DNA of 33,807 nucleotides from Promethearchaeota archaeon (GTDB lineage: Archaea > Asgardarchaeota > Lokiarchaeia > Sigyniarchaeales > SOKP01). Numbering within the stretch: position 1 is the first letter of the stretch; the number at the start of each line of letters is the position of its first letter. The notes beneath the pieces were generated by a model. It was given only the letters and a program-made list of their open reading frames with translations. It did not search any database and had not been told where the DNA came from. The stretch lies in NCBI GenBank assembly GCA_016840545.1, contig JAEOSD010000010.1, positions 1-33,807 of the forward strand, written 5' to 3'. Positions 1 through 10,349 of this stretch are shown in pieces. Made by a program: the position numbers and the translations under genes.

Positions 1-1108
1 GTCTTTAAAGATTTTTGAAGGATATCGGGTACATCATTCTACCGTTAGAGGTCCAGGAAAAGGCGGTATCAGATATTCACCAGATGTCTATTTGGATGAA
101 GTTAAAGCTTTAGCCACATGGATGACCTTTAAATGTAGTCTTTTAAATTTACCTTTAGGTGGAGCAAAAGGAGGAGTTTGTGTAGACCCTCGAAAGTTAT
201 CAGAGAGAGAATTAGAGCGTCTAACTCGGAGATATACAGCAGAAATTATAAATGTTATAGGCCCAGATATTGATATTCCCGCGCCGGATATCGCCACTGA
301 CAAAAAAGTTATGAGCTGGATCATGGATACATATTCAATGCAAAAAGGAAGATCTACTCCTGGAGTGGTTACAGGAAAACCTATTGAAATTGGAGGGTCT
401 GTAGGACGTGAGTCAGCAACAGGAATGGGTTTATATTACGTACTTGAAGCGTTATGCAAAAAGATTAACTTAGATTTAAGCAATTTGAAAATTGTTGTAC
501 AAGGATTTGGAAATGTCGGTGGTACAATTGCCGAACTACTTTACAATGATGGATGTAAGGTGTTAGCAGTTTCAGACATCTCAACGGGTATTTATTGTGA
601 GGAGGGATTAAATATTCCTAAACTTTTAGAATGGGTCAAACAAGGAAATTATTTTAAAGATTATACTAATAGCAAGTATAATCTAATATCAAATGAACAA
701 CTCCTGACGTTGAAATGCGATGTTTTAGTTCCTGCGGCTATTGAAAACCAAATTACTAAAAATAATACACCCAATATTGATTGTATAATAATTTTAGAAG
801 GAGCAAACGGTCCTACAACTCCAGAAGCGGATAAAATCTTATTTAAAAAAGGGATTCACGTAGTTCCTGATATTTTAGCAAATAGCGGGGGAGTATGTGT
901 CTCTTATTTTGAATACATTCAAGATATTCATTCATATTTTTGGAAATTAGATCGCATTAATAAAGAACTCAAACGGATTATTATTGAAGCATTTGAAGAG
1001 ACATATAGGATAGCTCAAGAAAGGAAAATAAACCTTCGTACAGCAGCTTATATAATTGCAGTGGGGAGAATTGCTAAAGCAATTGAGTTAAGAGGCTTTT
1101 TCCCTTAA
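1..1108 (+). CDS. gdhA: Glu/Leu/Phe/Val dehydrogenase (glutamate dehydrogenase), 5'-truncated by window edge
   Basis: Frame stays open upstream of the listed Met (IFEGYRVHHSTVRGPGKGGIRYSPDV); catalytic-lysine motif PLGGAKGGV; NAD-binding QGFGNVGG; ILANSGGVCVSYFE. Confidence 0.95.
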   Translation, partial: SLKIFEGYRVHHSTVRGPGKGGIRYSPDVYLDEVKALATWMTFKCSLLNLPLGGAKGGVCVDPRKLSERELERLTRRYTAEIINVIGPDIDIPAPDIATDKKVMSWIMDTYSMQKGRSTPGVVTGKPIEIGGSVGRESATGMGLYYVLEALCKKINLDLSNLKIVVQGFGNVGGTIAELLYNDGCKVLAVSDISTGIYCEEGLNIPKLLEWVKQGNYFKDYTNSKYNLISNEQLLTLKCDVLVPAAIENQITKNNTPNIDCIIILEGANGPTTPEADKILFKKGIHVVPDILANSGGVCVSYFEYIQDIHSYFWKLDRINKELKRIIIEAFEETYRIAQERKINLRTAAYIIAVGRIAKAIELRGFFP

Positions 1109-1131
1109 CCATATATTCCCCTTTTTTATTC

Positions 1132-2448
1132 TTACCCTGAGAATGGTATTAATATTACTAGATATAACATTGAGAAAAGAAGGTGTATTGATGCAAATAC
1201 AGCTCCCATTTTTAATAATCTTTTATAATTAAGATTTTCTACACCACTATCCCTTGCTACTTTAAGTGTCATCATATCTGCCGCTGCTCCCTGAGGAATA
1301 AAATTCCCACCAAGATTAACCGCGACAATTAAGGAGAATAGTAGAGGGATATAAGGAAAATTAAATGATTCTATTAAGGTACCGATTATTGGAATAAAAA
1401 TTAAGGCTGTTGGAGTATTGGCCACAAACCCTGAAATTAAACTAATGGTTATAAGTAATATAAAAGATAATAATATTGGATTTATTAATTGAAAGGGTAA
1501 ACTCGCAAAGATTTCGGCAAATCCTGCTTCTATGAGAGAACCTACTATAACATATAAAGAAATAAAGAAAAATATTATTTCCCACTCAATATCTCTAAGT
1601 AATTCTCCCATTGGTTTTTTTATAAATCTTTTATTGACAATGACTAGTATTAATGCCGCTATGATAGCTGTTAAATAAAGAAGTGGTAAAATTGCAAAAA
1701 GGCTTATTGTTATAATTATTGCGATACTATTAAAATAGAAATATTTTTTATTTTTTATCATTATATCAGCATCTACTAATTCTAATACGAATTGCTTCTG
1801 TTGGTCTTCAATTTTTGGTTCTTTTGATAAAATAAATCTATCTATTAGAAAAATTGTTAGAAATAATAACAAAAAGGAGTATATCCAATAATATTGAATA
1901 AAATATAGTGTACTCAAATCAGGAACCGGTGAAGCCCAGTTATATGTAGAGATGATAATATTTTCTCCGCTTGAGAATGGAGTAATCATAGAACCAATAT
2001 TTATACAGATTGTCATCCCCAATAAATAGGTTCCCGCCCTAATTTTTAAAAAATGGCATAACCTAACTACAACTGGAGCCAAAATCAAAACTACCACTAC
2101 ATCAGTAATAATAGCCGCTAACAAAGTAGTAATGAGACATAACAGATAAAGAAAAGTTCTTTGGTTTCCTCTTGATAGTTTAAACAATTTAACCGCAACG
2201 AATTCTAAAATATTTGAATCTTGAGCTACTTTTGTTATTAAACTCATACTAAGAATAATAATAATTGCTTCCCATTCTATCATTTGGATAAATTCTGTAA
2301 ATTGAATATCTAAAAATACAAATGTGATTGTAGCTCCAATAAACATGCATAATAAAGAAATCGCTACAAAATCTAAATTCTTGATTGAATAGCTTAATAT
2401 AATCAATATAAACAGTGCGAATAGAATGATTAGAACTGGAAGATTCAT
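1132..2448 (-). CDS. ArsB/NhaD-like ion transporter superfamily permease (SLC13/citrate transporter-like)
   Basis: 438 aa polytopic membrane protein; ITDVVVVLILAPVVVRLC and VANTPTALIFIPIIGTLI repeat-type motifs. Confidence 0.75.
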   Translation of the reverse strand: MNLPVLIILFALFILIILSYSIKNLDFVAISLLCMFIGATITFVFLDIQFTEFIQMIEWEAIIIILSMSLITKVAQDSNILEFVAVKLFKLSRGNQRTFLYLLCLITTLLAAIITDVVVVLILAPVVVRLCHFLKIRAGTYLLGMTICINIGSMITPFSSGENIIISTYNWASPVPDLSTLYFIQYYWIYSFLLLFLTIFLIDRFILSKEPKIEDQQKQFVLELVDADIMIKNKKYFYFNSIAIIITISLFAILPLLYLTAIIAALILVIVNKRFIKKPMGELLRDIEWEIIFFFISLYVIVGSLIEAGFAEIFASLPFQLINPILLSFILLITISLISGFVANTPTALIFIPIIGTLIESFNFPYIPLLFSLIVAVNLGGNFIPQGAAADMMTLKVARDSGVENLNYKRLLKMGAVFASIHLLFSMLYLVILIPFSG

Positions 2449-2522
2449 TTATTCAATAACTATGGAAATTAGATTATTAATAATAATGTTAATAAATAGC
2501 TTTTAATAAATCTTGATAAATT

Positions 2523-3371
2523 TTACTTATTCAATAAGAATAGTTGTAAGAGGAATTTAAATAAATTTAATTCATTTAACAGAGATAAATTCGATACTAA
2601 ATAATCAAAAATATTTTCATCAATAAAATATTTCAGACTTTTTTGATATCCTACTTCTGATTTAATCATTTCTACAACTCTTCTGATTAAATTTACAATC
2701 TGCTTCTCGACTATAATCATATCAACATTTTTGGGATCAATGCTAATAATATTAATACCTGTAGCTCTATTAAAAGAAAATTTACATAATTCCGGATTTT
2801 GTTGTACATACTCGTGATTTAAGTAATGCTCAAACATATTTTCAATACGCTTATATATTCTCTCCTTGTTATTAGACTGGAAATGTGCTTCGATAACATT
2901 GATCAATAGGTTTAAAATTTGTTGGAACACTCCTAATATATCAAAATATTCGGCAAGAGCAGAAATATTCTCAGCTGTCAACCACTGTGTATAATATTCA
3001 TCTATCACGTCTTTAAAAGGATTAAAGAGATCCGTATTACCTTTCCATAATGCTTTCCACTCTTCCTTGTCTTGAGCATATTCCTGTATAAAAGTTTGCA
3101 TAATTATGCGTAAACGTGCTTTCAAAATGTCAGAATTCACATCTTTCTCTGCAGCGGCTATAAAAAGTAAATCTAATTCAGTATTTTCCAAATAAACCCA
3201 TCTAAGTCCTGACATATCAATGCTTTCAATTACTTGCTTTAATTCAAACACGGTAAATTGGTTTATTGCTGTCAATAAACCAGAAATTAGATCTTCATTT
3301 AAAGCTAAATCTAAATATGGTTTATATAATAAAGTTATTCCACTTTGAGAATCTAAAACCCATATATTCAT
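2523..3371 (-). CDS. Protein with possible N-terminal longin/roadblock-like domain
   Basis: N-terminus MNIWVLDSQSGITLLYKPYL...SGLLTAINQFTVFEL...LDLLFIAAAEKD has the strand/helix rhythm of longin-like (profilin-like) domains; no motif proof. Confidence 0.4.
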   Translation of the reverse strand: MNIWVLDSQSGITLLYKPYLDLALNEDLISGLLTAINQFTVFELKQVIESIDMSGLRWVYLENTELDLLFIAAAEKDVNSDILKARLRIIMQTFIQEYAQDKEEWKALWKGNTDLFNPFKDVIDEYYTQWLTAENISALAEYFDILGVFQQILNLLINVIEAHFQSNNKERIYKRIENMFEHYLNHEYVQQNPELCKFSFNRATGINIISIDPKNVDMIIVEKQIVNLIRRVVEMIKSEVGYQKSLKYFIDENIFDYLVSNLSLLNELNLFKFLLQLFLLNK

Positions 3372-3457
3372 CTTTAACCCAAATTATCAGATGTTATCTC
3401 TAAGTAAATTAAAACTCTTTATTAATAAATTTCTTTGGTAATCGAACATTAATTTTT

Positions 3458-3943
3458 TTATAATAATTCTTCGAGTTTCTTACTTTTACAATATTTTTCT
3501 AAATTTCTTAGCATATCTGTTATCTTCATTTGCAATGTGAGATCAGCGGCTCCACCTATTAAATTAAGAAAATCACTGCTTAAATTAAAATTTTCGATAA
3601 ATACTCCAATTTTGGATTTAGTGGGAGATACTGCTTTAATTCTTAGCCTTCCCTCCAGATCTTTGACATCTTTATTATTTCTCACATTAAATTCAATCAG
3701 TCTACCTTTATTTTGCTCCTCGCCTTTATCAATTAGCACTAATTCACCTTCCATTTCTATTGGAACCTTAATAACATTGATTTCATCATACACATTAGTA
3801 TATAATACATTAGGAGCGATAAATTCTGCTTCTAATTTCTTAGTTGGTTTAATTTCTTCCCAAAACTTTGCTTTATAAATTGCTTTAACAAGAATTTCAT
3901 TATTACAATTATTAATTTCTAAAACTTTTGAAATTTTAGTCAT
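3458..3943 (-). CDS. Hypothetical protein, possibly SRPBCC (START-like) fold
   Basis: 161 aa, alternating beta strands with a long C-terminal helix; weak resemblance only. Confidence 0.4.
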   Translation of the reverse strand: MTKISKVLEINNCNNEILVKAIYKAKFWEEIKPTKKLEAEFIAPNVLYTNVYDEINVIKVPIEMEGELVLIDKGEEQNKGRLIEFNVRNNKDVKDLEGRLRIKAVSPTKSKIGVFIENFNLSSDFLNLIGGAADLTLQMKITDMLRNLEKYCKSKKLEELL

Positions 3944-4150
3944 GCTAAATTAAAATTTATAATGATTTAATTAAATAAATAGAAATTTAGAAAGTTTATA
4001 ATTGTTTATATCTATTTGAGATTTAAAAGAAAAGCCTCAGACTTCCTAGATTATCTCATGTTTATAGACTTTAAATCATATTAGATTTTTTCATCATTGG
4101 CTAGATTTACTTCTATTCCCTTATATTTAAGTAACGGAAATAAAATTAAT

Positions 4151-4348
4151 TTAAGTTCGAAATAATTTGCTTTTTTCTGTATTTTGTTCCTCATGACAAT
4201 GAGGACAAATCCAAGTTGTTTCATTTTTTTTAACTGAATTTATACAATCAGTACAGATGGTTATGTCACAGATACAGTAATAGCATTCGTTGAGAAGATC
4301 TTCACAACTTTTTCCACAGATATAACAAAAAGGCGGAGTTTTAGACAT
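4151..4348 (-). CDS. Small Cys-rich zinc-binding protein (RING/PHD-like or double zinc finger)
   Basis: CYICGKSC-x6-CYYCICDITICTDC-x12-CPHCH spacing in 65 aa. Confidence 0.6.
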   Translation of the reverse strand: MSKTPPFCYICGKSCEDLLNECYYCICDITICTDCINSVKKNETTWICPHCHEEQNTEKSKLFRT

Positions 4349-4446
4349 CTTTTCTCAAAATAAAAACTTAATTCGATATTGTGTATTATATTTTTAATTT
4401 TAAAAATTATTTTATTTAATAACCACATTAAAGTATATTGTATATT

Positions 4447-4635
4447 ATGAATAATCAACTAAGATCTCGAATAACTCTATTGAGCCTTTTGAGTATATTT
4501 TTTATATATAAAGCCATAATGGGAATAATTGAACAGAATATGTTAGATTTTACCTTATGGTTTCTTATTACTATTATTTACTTAATATCACTTGTAATAT
4601 TGTATTTTGTTATTAGGAATAAGCAGAATGCGTAG
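4447..4635 (+). CDS. Small two-TM membrane protein
   Basis: Short ORF with two hydrophobic segments; internal ATG (MNNQL) is the likelier start. Confidence 0.4.
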   Translation: MNNQLRSRITLLSLLSIFFIYKAIMGIIEQNMLDFTLWFLITIIYLISLVILYFVIRNKQNA

Positions 4636-4686
4636 AAATTGCCTTATACTGCAAAACTCAAAAAATTTAGAAGAAAAAGTTACAAC

Positions 4687-4941
4687 TTACTTTTTCTTCT
4701 TTAAGAAAGAGTCAAATCCAAGAGTTTTGAATATAGTATCTTTAATATCCATCTGGATTTTCATATCTCGCATGATTTTAAGTGATTCTTCAAGAGTTTT
4801 CGAGAAATTTTTACTCATTTCTTTAATTGTATCAGAAGTTAACTGTAATGACTCTCTTATTGCTTTATTTGTTTCACGTAATTCCTCAGCCATTTTATCT
4901 ATACTTTTTCTCAATTCAGATAGTTCATTTTTAATCCCCAT
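4687..4941 (-). CDS. Small coiled-coil protein
   Basis: 84 aa, heptad-like helix (MGIKNELSELRKSIDKMAEELRETNKAIRESLQ...). Confidence 0.55.
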   Translation of the reverse strand: MGIKNELSELRKSIDKMAEELRETNKAIRESLQLTSDTIKEMSKNFSKTLEESLKIMRDMKIQMDIKDTIFKTLGFDSFLKKKK

Positions 4942-5337
4942 GATGAAACGCGCTAATATTTATACCTTTTATGTCAAAAATATTTCAAGACTTTAGTATA
5001 TTTCTAAAATTATTATTGATAATAAATATTCTTTTATAACATCATTTTCTTATTTAATATAATAATTTTAGAAATTAAATTCAAAAATGTCAGATTGGAA
5101 ATATAGAATAGAAGAATCGGAACCTGATGATAACTATTGTTCAGGATGAGTAATCATCGATTCCATCATTGCAAGTTTCAGAAATATAAAAAAAAGGCGA
5201 AATGAAAAGAAGATAAATTCAAAAAAAAATCTCAAAGATTAAGTTAAAAAATGTTAGAATCTAATCTTGTAAGTCTTGTGAGGACTTGAGATAATAACAA
5301 TATTGAATTTTTTTATTTTTAAAAAAAGATTTAAATC

Positions 5338-6705
5338 TTAAAACGGATTATTTGCTCCTTCCCCAACTTTTCGATATATAAATCCCTTTCTTTCAACTAT
5401 TTTTTTATTAAAGATATTCCTGCCATCGATAATAATAGGTGTTTTTACTTTTCTTTTTAGATCATCCAAATCAATATCATAATATTGCTTATGGTTTGTA
5501 GTAAAGATTAAAACATCCGCTTCAGATATTGCTTCATTAAAATCGGTGGTGAAATCTGTTAAATTATAATCTTTTGATTTAACATAAGGATCATGGGCAA
5601 TATACATAATATTATGTGAGTGATATTTACTCGTTAAAGTTTTTACTATATGTTCTGTTGGAGTATTGCGAATATCATCTGTATTTGCTTTATATGACAC
5701 TCCTAATAGAACAACTTTTATATTATCGATCGATTTTCCTACTTCTTCAAGGGCATTCTCCATTAATTCTACCATATGTTTAGGCATATAATCATTTAAA
5801 TCTCTAGAATCAGGGATAATTTTCATCTTCGATTTATGCTTACGTTGGGTATATTTATCATATCCATACAACAATAACCATGGATCCTTTTGGAGGCAAT
5901 GGCCTCCAACTCCAGATCCAGGATAATGCATCATTCTATCCTCTCTTTGATTTATTAATTCAATAATTTCAAAGATATTCCTACTAAAATCTTCACATAA
6001 TAATGCCATTTCATTTGCAAAGGCTATATTCACATCTCTATAAGCATTTTCGATACATTTAGTTAATTCTGCTGTAAGTGTATCGGTTATGTGTAGTTCT
6101 TCTTTAACAATTTTACCATATAGAATTTTAGCTCTTTCATTTGCTTCTTTACAACCCCCGCCAATCACACGAGGGATATCAGTAATAAATTCTAATAGTT
6201 TACCGGGCATAACACGTTCAAAAGAAAAAACTAAATAAAAATCCTCACCCCTTTTTAATCCACTTCCGTCTTCCAGTATTGGTTGTACAATGTTATTGGT
6301 TGTTCCAGGAGCAACAGTTGATTCAATAATTATCGTTACACCTTTTCTCATGTGTTTGGATATTTTCTCAGAGACTTCTATAAGTGATTCATATCTGGGG
6401 ATTTTATCCTCAATCTCAACAGGTGTTTGTACGTCAATTAAAATAAAATCTGCATTATTACAAGCATCATAACTGTCAGTTACATGAAATTTCTTATTCT
6501 TTATTACTCTAGAAAGTAATTCATCTAATCCAGGCTCCTCTCCTTCAAAGGGGTTCTTTCCACTATTAAGCCAATCAATTTTCCACCCCGATCTTTGAGA
6601 TTTTCGCTGAATTCCCGTAACAAAAAAATCCTCAACATCTGCTAGAATAGCAGCCATGGGAATTCCAACATAACCCATTCCAATAACAACAATATTCGTT
6701 GGCAT
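5338..6705 (-). CDS. UDP-glucose/UDP-GlcNAc/ManNAc-type nucleotide sugar dehydrogenase (WecC-like)
   Basis: NAD-binding VIGMGYVGIPMAAILA; catalytic Cys motif GSGVGGHCLQKDPW; C-terminal SYKANTDDIRNTPT. Confidence 0.93.
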   Translation of the reverse strand: MPTNIVVIGMGYVGIPMAAILADVEDFFVTGIQRKSQRSGWKIDWLNSGKNPFEGEEPGLDELLSRVIKNKKFHVTDSYDACNNADFILIDVQTPVEIEDKIPRYESLIEVSEKISKHMRKGVTIIIESTVAPGTTNNIVQPILEDGSGLKRGEDFYLVFSFERVMPGKLLEFITDIPRVIGGGCKEANERAKILYGKIVKEELHITDTLTAELTKCIENAYRDVNIAFANEMALLCEDFSRNIFEIIELINQREDRMMHYPGSGVGGHCLQKDPWLLLYGYDKYTQRKHKSKMKIIPDSRDLNDYMPKHMVELMENALEEVGKSIDNIKVVLLGVSYKANTDDIRNTPTEHIVKTLTSKYHSHNIMYIAHDPYVKSKDYNLTDFTTDFNEAISEADVLIFTTNHKQYYDIDLDDLKRKVKTPIIIDGRNIFNKKIVERKGFIYRKVGEGANNPF

Positions 6706-6814
6706 TATGATTCAACTATTAGTATTTAAACTGTTAAGGTTTTAAATAACTCATAATTGAAAAAACTTTATAAAAAATCAATTTTATTAAAAAAAGAAAA
6801 TTTATGGAATGAAA

Positions 6815-7504
6815 TTAGGATTTCGGTTTCTTCTTATACGATGTGCCTTTTACACCCTTGAATATCCCCGCTATTATAGCACCCGCTATAAAGCCGCCCA
6901 CGTGAGCGAAGTGTGCGGTTTGGGAACCAAAAGGAGCATAGATCGAATAAATAGCATAAGATAACTCTGCTATAAAGTATGTTATTATAAAATAACCCGC
7001 ACTTACTTTTCGCATTGAAGTCCCTGTTGCGGATGGAAGATAAAATTTATTGCCAGGATAAAGAATTAGATAAACGCCCATGAGCCCGAATATTGCTCCA
7101 GAAGCCCCTAGTGAGGGGATGTCTGCTAAAATTGGTCCCCAGACAGGTATAATAAGTGTACTTAGAGCGTGAAGTAAACTACCGCATAACCCTGAAACTA
7201 AATAGGTAATAAAGTATAAGACATGGCCCATAGCATGTTCACAATTATCAGTTATTATGATAAAAAACCACATATTCATGATTATATGTACAATATCACC
7301 GTGCATAAACATCGAAGTAATTAGGGTCCACAATTTCTGCCCCGCAAAAAATTCTGCGGGAACAAATGCGTAATTTTCAATCTGCATCTGACCAGTAGGG
7401 TCCAATAATTGCCAAATAAATACGATTACGTTAGCCACTAATATAGCTACTGAGAAGTATTGTTTAAAGAAAGGAATTTTATCACTTTCTGCTTCTATAA
7501 CCAA
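6815..7504 (-). CDS. Rhomboid family intramembrane serine protease
   Basis: GASGAIFG catalytic Ser motif, HxxxN (HIIMN), HFAHVGGFIAG catalytic His. Confidence 0.93.
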   Translation of the reverse strand: MVIEAESDKIPFFKQYFSVAILVANVIVFIWQLLDPTGQMQIENYAFVPAEFFAGQKLWTLITSMFMHGDIVHIIMNMWFFIIITDNCEHAMGHVLYFITYLVSGLCGSLLHALSTLIIPVWGPILADIPSLGASGAIFGLMGVYLILYPGNKFYLPSATGTSMRKVSAGYFIITYFIAELSYAIYSIYAPFGSQTAHFAHVGGFIAGAIIAGIFKGVKGTSYKKKPKS

Positions 7505-7617
7505 TTTATTTCACGTTTTTTATGTAATTAAAATATTAAATAATTATTTTTAGATTCTTCAGATTATTTAAAAATTTTCATAATAAATCATAAAGAATAG
7601 AAAATGTAAAGTTAAAT

Positions 7618-8451
7618 TTAATATATCTTTGGTGCTTCAGAAGGATTTCCTAACATTTCATTCATTAATTCTACAAAGTTATCAAAGTGCCCAGGTAATA
7701 CTTTTTGCATGTAGAATGCTTCAGCTGCTTTTATATTGGCCTTTTTCCCTATCGTGGATGCTATTGATCTTAATAATTGGTTTGCATATTTTGATAACTT
7801 CTTTAAATCTTCTGGCGAAACATTTGCAGGATCAATATCTGGCGCAAAGAATCGAGCTAACAGTGTTAGAGTAGCCTCGAATTTCAGTGCTGCTTCAACT
7901 TTCTTTTCAATTGTAGAAGAAATGTCTACAAAACTATTAGGATAATGTCCCAATAATCCCATAAACCATACTTCAGAACAAGAATATGGTTTTATATCCC
8001 CCTTTATATGATTAGAATATAATAATGGAAATGCTGCAAAGGCACCTGCTTCTGATGCCATTCTTCCAACAACTACATGATCTGGATGCACTTCGTAAGG
8101 AACCCAAGGATCAAAAGTCATTACTCGGTCAGCGCGTAGCTTTCTAATAAAGTAGATAAGTTTTTCTCTTAATTCTTGCCCGGGTATGAATCCTCCGTCC
8201 GGATAGTTTAACAATATCGTTTCTTTAATTCCAAGTATTATATTTGCTTCTTTTAATTCTTTTTCTCGCATTTTTGCAACATCTTCTTTAGTTAAATCAG
8301 TTCTTAGAGTTCCAAGATTTCCATTTGTACAACATAGAGCATAAATATTATGCCCTTCTTCCGCCCATTTAGCTAAGGTTCCCGCACTAAAAAAAGTTAC
8401 GTCATCGGGATGAGCAAATATAGCCACTATATTTAATGGTTTAGAATTCAA
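7618..8451 (-). CDS. PIG-L/LmbE family zinc deacetylase
   Basis: AHPDD near N-terminus and HPDH downstream. Confidence 0.93.
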   Translation of the reverse strand: MNSKPLNIVAIFAHPDDVTFFSAGTLAKWAEEGHNIYALCCTNGNLGTLRTDLTKEDVAKMREKELKEANIILGIKETILLNYPDGGFIPGQELREKLIYFIRKLRADRVMTFDPWVPYEVHPDHVVVGRMASEAGAFAAFPLLYSNHIKGDIKPYSCSEVWFMGLLGHYPNSFVDISSTIEKKVEAALKFEATLTLLARFFAPDIDPANVSPEDLKKLSKYANQLLRSIASTIGKKANIKAAEAFYMQKVLPGHFDNFVELMNEMLGNPSEAPKIY

Positions 8452-8571
8452 TTCAATTACCTTTTTTTAATTGATGAATAATATTAAACTTATTTATAAG
8501 ACAAATTCAGTAATATTATTTAAAAATTTAAACCTTAATGCAATAAAAAATAAAATTTTAGATGAATATTT

Positions 8572-9765
8572 ATGAAAATTGGACGATTAAACTTAAATAA
8601 TATTGCAAAAATAAGACCCGATTCAGTAAAAAGAAAAAGAATATCTAGTTATGACAAAACTGGTGGAAATTTTGATTGGCTTAAGATAGAATCTGGTGAA
8701 AAAGTAATCATTGCTGAAGATAAGGGCAGTGGGAGTATTAAACATATTTGGTGCACCTCTTGGTGTAGAGCAAAACATTACTTAAGAGACATAATAATTA
8801 GAATGTATTGGGATGGCGAACAAGAAAACAATCCTAGTGTAGAGGTTCCATTAGGCGATTTTTTTGGATTAGGCCATGCAAAGCATAAGAATTTTGTTTC
8901 TTTACCTTTACAAATGAGCCCTAGATCAGGTAGGGGGTTTAATTGCTGGTGGCCAATGCCCTTTTCATCGGGTTTTAAAATTACTATTGAAAATGACAGT
9001 TCGAAAAAATTGACATTCTATTATTATATTGATTATGAAATTTATGAAGATGGATTTGAAAATGAAAACGATTTTGGAAGATTTCACGCTCAATGGCACA
9101 GAGAAAATCCTCCAGAAACAAAAAAATTGGATGTTGTAACGGGGAAAAAGTATAAAAGATCAAAGCCAAAAAGTTTCCAGTTTCTTGGAAATAATACAGA
9201 ACCATTAAAATTTAACTATAAAATTCTTAAAGCAAAAGGAAAAGGGCATTATGTAGGGTGTCATTTAGACATAGACAACATTACTTCCTTACCTTACTAT
9301 CTCAATTGGCCAGGAGAAGGAGATGACCAGATTTTTATCGATGATGATGTAGATAAAGAGATTCCAACTTTATATGGAACTGGAACAGAGGATTATGTGA
9401 ATCAATCATGGTCGCAACAAAAGAAATATTCTGCACCGTACCATGGTACTATTTTAGGAGGGGGTCTTAATTGGTGGGGTAAGATTTCTTATTATCGTTA
9501 TCATATAGAAGATCCAGTCTATTTCAATAAAAAAATTGTCGTCTCAATAGAGCATGGGCATGATAACCACAGGAAGGATGATTGGTCTTCCACAGCATAT
9601 TGGTACCAAATTGAGCCACACGACTCCAGTATATTTCCGAAGTTATTAGATCGGGAAGGAAGAAAGCCAAGATCTCACATTGGGCATAATATTAGAAAAT
9701 CATTCTGCATATTGTTTCTAATTTCAATTGTATTCATATGGATATACTTTACTTATCTAATCTAG
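8572..9765 (+). CDS. DUF2961 / GH172-like protein with C-terminal TM tail
   Basis: SSYDKTGGNFDWLKIESGE...GSGSIKHIWCT...VPLGDFFGLGHA...GTGTEDYVNQSW motifs of DUF2961; C-terminal FCILFLISIVFIWIYFTYLI. Confidence 0.8.
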   Translation: MKIGRLNLNNIAKIRPDSVKRKRISSYDKTGGNFDWLKIESGEKVIIAEDKGSGSIKHIWCTSWCRAKHYLRDIIIRMYWDGEQENNPSVEVPLGDFFGLGHAKHKNFVSLPLQMSPRSGRGFNCWWPMPFSSGFKITIENDSSKKLTFYYYIDYEIYEDGFENENDFGRFHAQWHRENPPETKKLDVVTGKKYKRSKPKSFQFLGNNTEPLKFNYKILKAKGKGHYVGCHLDIDNITSLPYYLNWPGEGDDQIFIDDDVDKEIPTLYGTGTEDYVNQSWSQQKKYSAPYHGTILGGGLNWWGKISYYRYHIEDPVYFNKKIVVSIEHGHDNHRKDDWSSTAYWYQIEPHDSSIFPKLLDREGRKPRSHIGHNIRKSFCILFLISIVFIWIYFTYLI

Positions 9766-9827
9766 AATATCAATTAATTTATGGTAAATAAACAAAAGAA
9801 AATAATAAGAAAGAAAAAGGTTGAATT

Positions 9828-10220
9828 TTAAAGTATGCCCTTTTCTTTTAAAAGTTTTTTAACATATTTTAATAAATCATTTCCAGAAAAAGGTTTAGTA
9901 ATATATCCATCTGCCCCTAAAGCCTTTCCTTTTTGAATATCTTCGTTAAAACTCTTAACAGTAAAAAGTACAACAAGAATATCTTTAAAAAGATCATTAC
10001 CCTTCAAATTCTGGAGTACCTCCCAACCAGAAAGCCCAGGCATCATAACATCAAGCAAAATTAAAACAATTTCGGGATACTTCTCTTCTACAATCTTTAG
10101 AGCCTCTTTCCCATTATTACAAGTAATAGTATCATAATTTTCTAGCTCCAAAAATTTTTGTGTAAGGTTTACAATATCGGGCTCGTCATCAACGACGAGT
10201 ATTGTCTTTTTCTCAGCCAT
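9828..10220 (-). CDS. Stand-alone response regulator receiver (CheY-like)
   Basis: VVDDEPD, LLDVMMPGLSGWE, YITKPFS. Confidence 0.93.
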   Translation of the reverse strand: MAEKKTILVVDDEPDIVNLTQKFLELENYDTITCNNGKEALKIVEEKYPEIVLILLDVMMPGLSGWEVLQNLKGNDLFKDILVVLFTVKSFNEDIQKGKALGADGYITKPFSGNDLLKYVKKLLKEKGIL

Positions 10221-10349
10221 TTTACTTCCGATCTTAAATGTTAAATTTTAATTTGTCTTAATTTATTTGGTATCATTAAAATTTTTAATTATTATATATT
10301 CATTTTTGTATTTAAATAGTTTATCTGATTTTCATATATTTGATCCTAT

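Noticed and set aside
3537-3878. 113-aa plus-strand ORF
   Set aside because: Antisense to the better-supported 3458..3943 ORF; Ser/Leu-rich translation typical of a shadow frame
4261-4996. ORFs 4261..4458 (-) and 4607..4996 (+)
   Set aside because: Overlap more plausible small genes (zinc finger 4151..4348, coiled coil 4687..4941); no recognisable features
5086-5148. ATG ORF MSDWKYRIEESEPDDNYCSG
   Set aside because: Only 20 codons; could be a fragment but cannot be supported
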